Of a stretch of 6,508 bases of DNA, positions 6,046-6,508 are shown piece after piece (within the stretch, counting starts at the first letter, position 1; every line of letters begins with the position of its first letter). Location: contig JAITAP010000101.1 of the NCBI GenBank assembly GCA_031284065.1, forward strand, positions 1-6,508, in the 5' to 3' direction. The position numbers and the translations under genes were made by a program. This DNA is from Prevotellaceae bacterium (GTDB lineage Bacteria; Bacteroidota; Bacteroidia; Bacteroidales; UBA932). Under the pieces are notes generated by a model. That model had not been told where the DNA came from. It saw only the letters and a program-made list of their open reading frames with translations, and did not search any database.

Positions 6046-6077
6046 AAAAAGTGCGATTTAGCATGTAAAGCATCTAA
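6046..6077 (-). terminator. Possible aroD terminator
   Basis: On the minus strand TTAGATG (6077-6071) pairs with CAT and CTAA (6065-6058) across a 5-base loop, with one bulged base at 6062. A run of five T residues (6050-6046) follows seven bases after the stem. It lies just past the aroD stop, in the right place for termination, but the stem is AT-rich and imperfect. Confidence 0.3.
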
Positions 6078-6108
6078 TTTAAGCGCGTTTTTGTAAATCC
6101 GCAGCAGG

Positions 6109-6508
6109 CTATGGTTTGTCAACGCTATCGTCGAGCTGCCGAAAGATTATGCTCATGCGGTCTGCCGCAATTTGCCCGGGTGCAGCCTCCAGCCCCAACG
6201 CAGGCGAGGCGTAGGTGAACGGCGCGCCGAGGTAGAGGCAAGCCACGCGGGTAACTCTTCCCTCGTGCCCCATGGCAAAGGCAACCAGATTTTTCTCACC
6301 CTCGTAGAGCGATAAAACCCTTGCGCTGTCGTGCGTTGAGCGAGCGGTCGTAACCAGCTTCACCACATCGGCGCCCATGCTGCGGCTGTCGGCAACAATT
6401 TGTCGCATCTCCGGCAGGCCGGGCGTTTGCTCAAAGTTATGGTACGATATGATGATTTTGCAGCCGTGCTTTTTGGCAAGCTCTACCAGCGTTTTTCGGT
6501 AGGCTTCG
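6109..6508 (-). CDS. aroD: 3-dehydroquinate dehydratase, type I (3' part; 5' end outside window)
   Basis: AroD dehydrates 3-dehydroquinate to 3-dehydroshikimate, the third shikimate-pathway step. Its product is the substrate of the AroE half encoded downstream. Only the last 132 residues are in the window; the frame is open through the right edge, and roughly 90-110 residues are expected beyond it. The fragment carries the type I active site: SYHNF with the catalytic histidine (visible residue 23), GADVVKLVTTA with the Schiff-base lysine (residue 50), MGHEGRVTR with a substrate arginine (residue 87), and EAAPGQI with the conserved glutamine (residue 112). The 27-residue His-to-Lys distance equals that of the classic H143/K170 pair. 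An internal ATG (6406-6408) lies after the catalytic histidine and cannot be the start. GC is high (70% over 6181-6240), like aroEK and unlike the HEPN pair that follows. Confidence 0.92.
   Translation of the reverse strand, partial: EAYRKTLVELAKKHGCKIIISYHNFEQTPGLPEMRQIVADSRSMGADVVKLVTTARSTHDSARVLSLYEGEKNLVAFAMGHEGRVTRVACLYLGAPFTYASPALGLEAAPGQIAADRMSIIFRQLDDSVDKP

Noticed and set aside
5938..6108. A transposon or integration scar next to the AT-rich island
   Set aside because: I found no terminal inverted repeats, target-site duplication, integrase or tRNA fragment at either border.

Overview
The window looks like chromosomal DNA from a member of the Bacteroidota, probably Bacteroidales-like. 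Three things point there. Matches to the phylum's -7 promoter element (TAnnTTTG) lie in front of two genes. No start codon has a clear Shine-Dalgarno sequence. The left edge carries a cluster of short GC-rich hairpins of a kind I remember from Bacteroidota intergenic DNA. This is inferred from motifs; no database search was possible.

Layout: 1-275 is non-coding and holds the hairpin cluster and a possible folB terminator. Next is folB (dihydroneopterin aldolase, minus strand), then a divergent promoter region (648-821), then a plus-strand long-chain acyl-CoA synthetase (822-2465). The synthetase converges on a minus-strand block that fills the rest of the window. In transcription order (right to left) this block is: aroD (3' part only, running off the right edge), a HEPN-domain gene, an unrecognised 120-residue gene, a fused aroE-aroK gene, and aroA.

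Function: the block encodes four consecutive activities of the shikimate pathway on three polypeptides: dehydroquinate dehydratase, shikimate dehydrogenase plus shikimate kinase as one fusion protein, and EPSP synthase. All key catalytic residues I looked for are present, so these genes appear intact. Pathway products feed chorismate, and chorismate feeds p-aminobenzoate for folate; FolB supplies the pterin half of folate, a loose thematic link to the neighbouring gene.

The unusual part is the roughly 1-kb, AT-richer interval (about 5104-6108) inside the aro block. It encodes a HEPN protein and a small partner 4 bases apart, in the arrangement of a HEPN/nucleotidyltransferase toxin-antitoxin or defence pair. 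However, the HEPN protein lacks the canonical R-x4-6-H RNase motif and the partner lacks the nucleotidyltransferase signature. A weak terminator-like hairpin after aroD and a -7 promoter match in front of the HEPN gene suggest that the pair leads its own transcript, which could run on into aroEK and aroA. This is the best candidate here for something undescribed.
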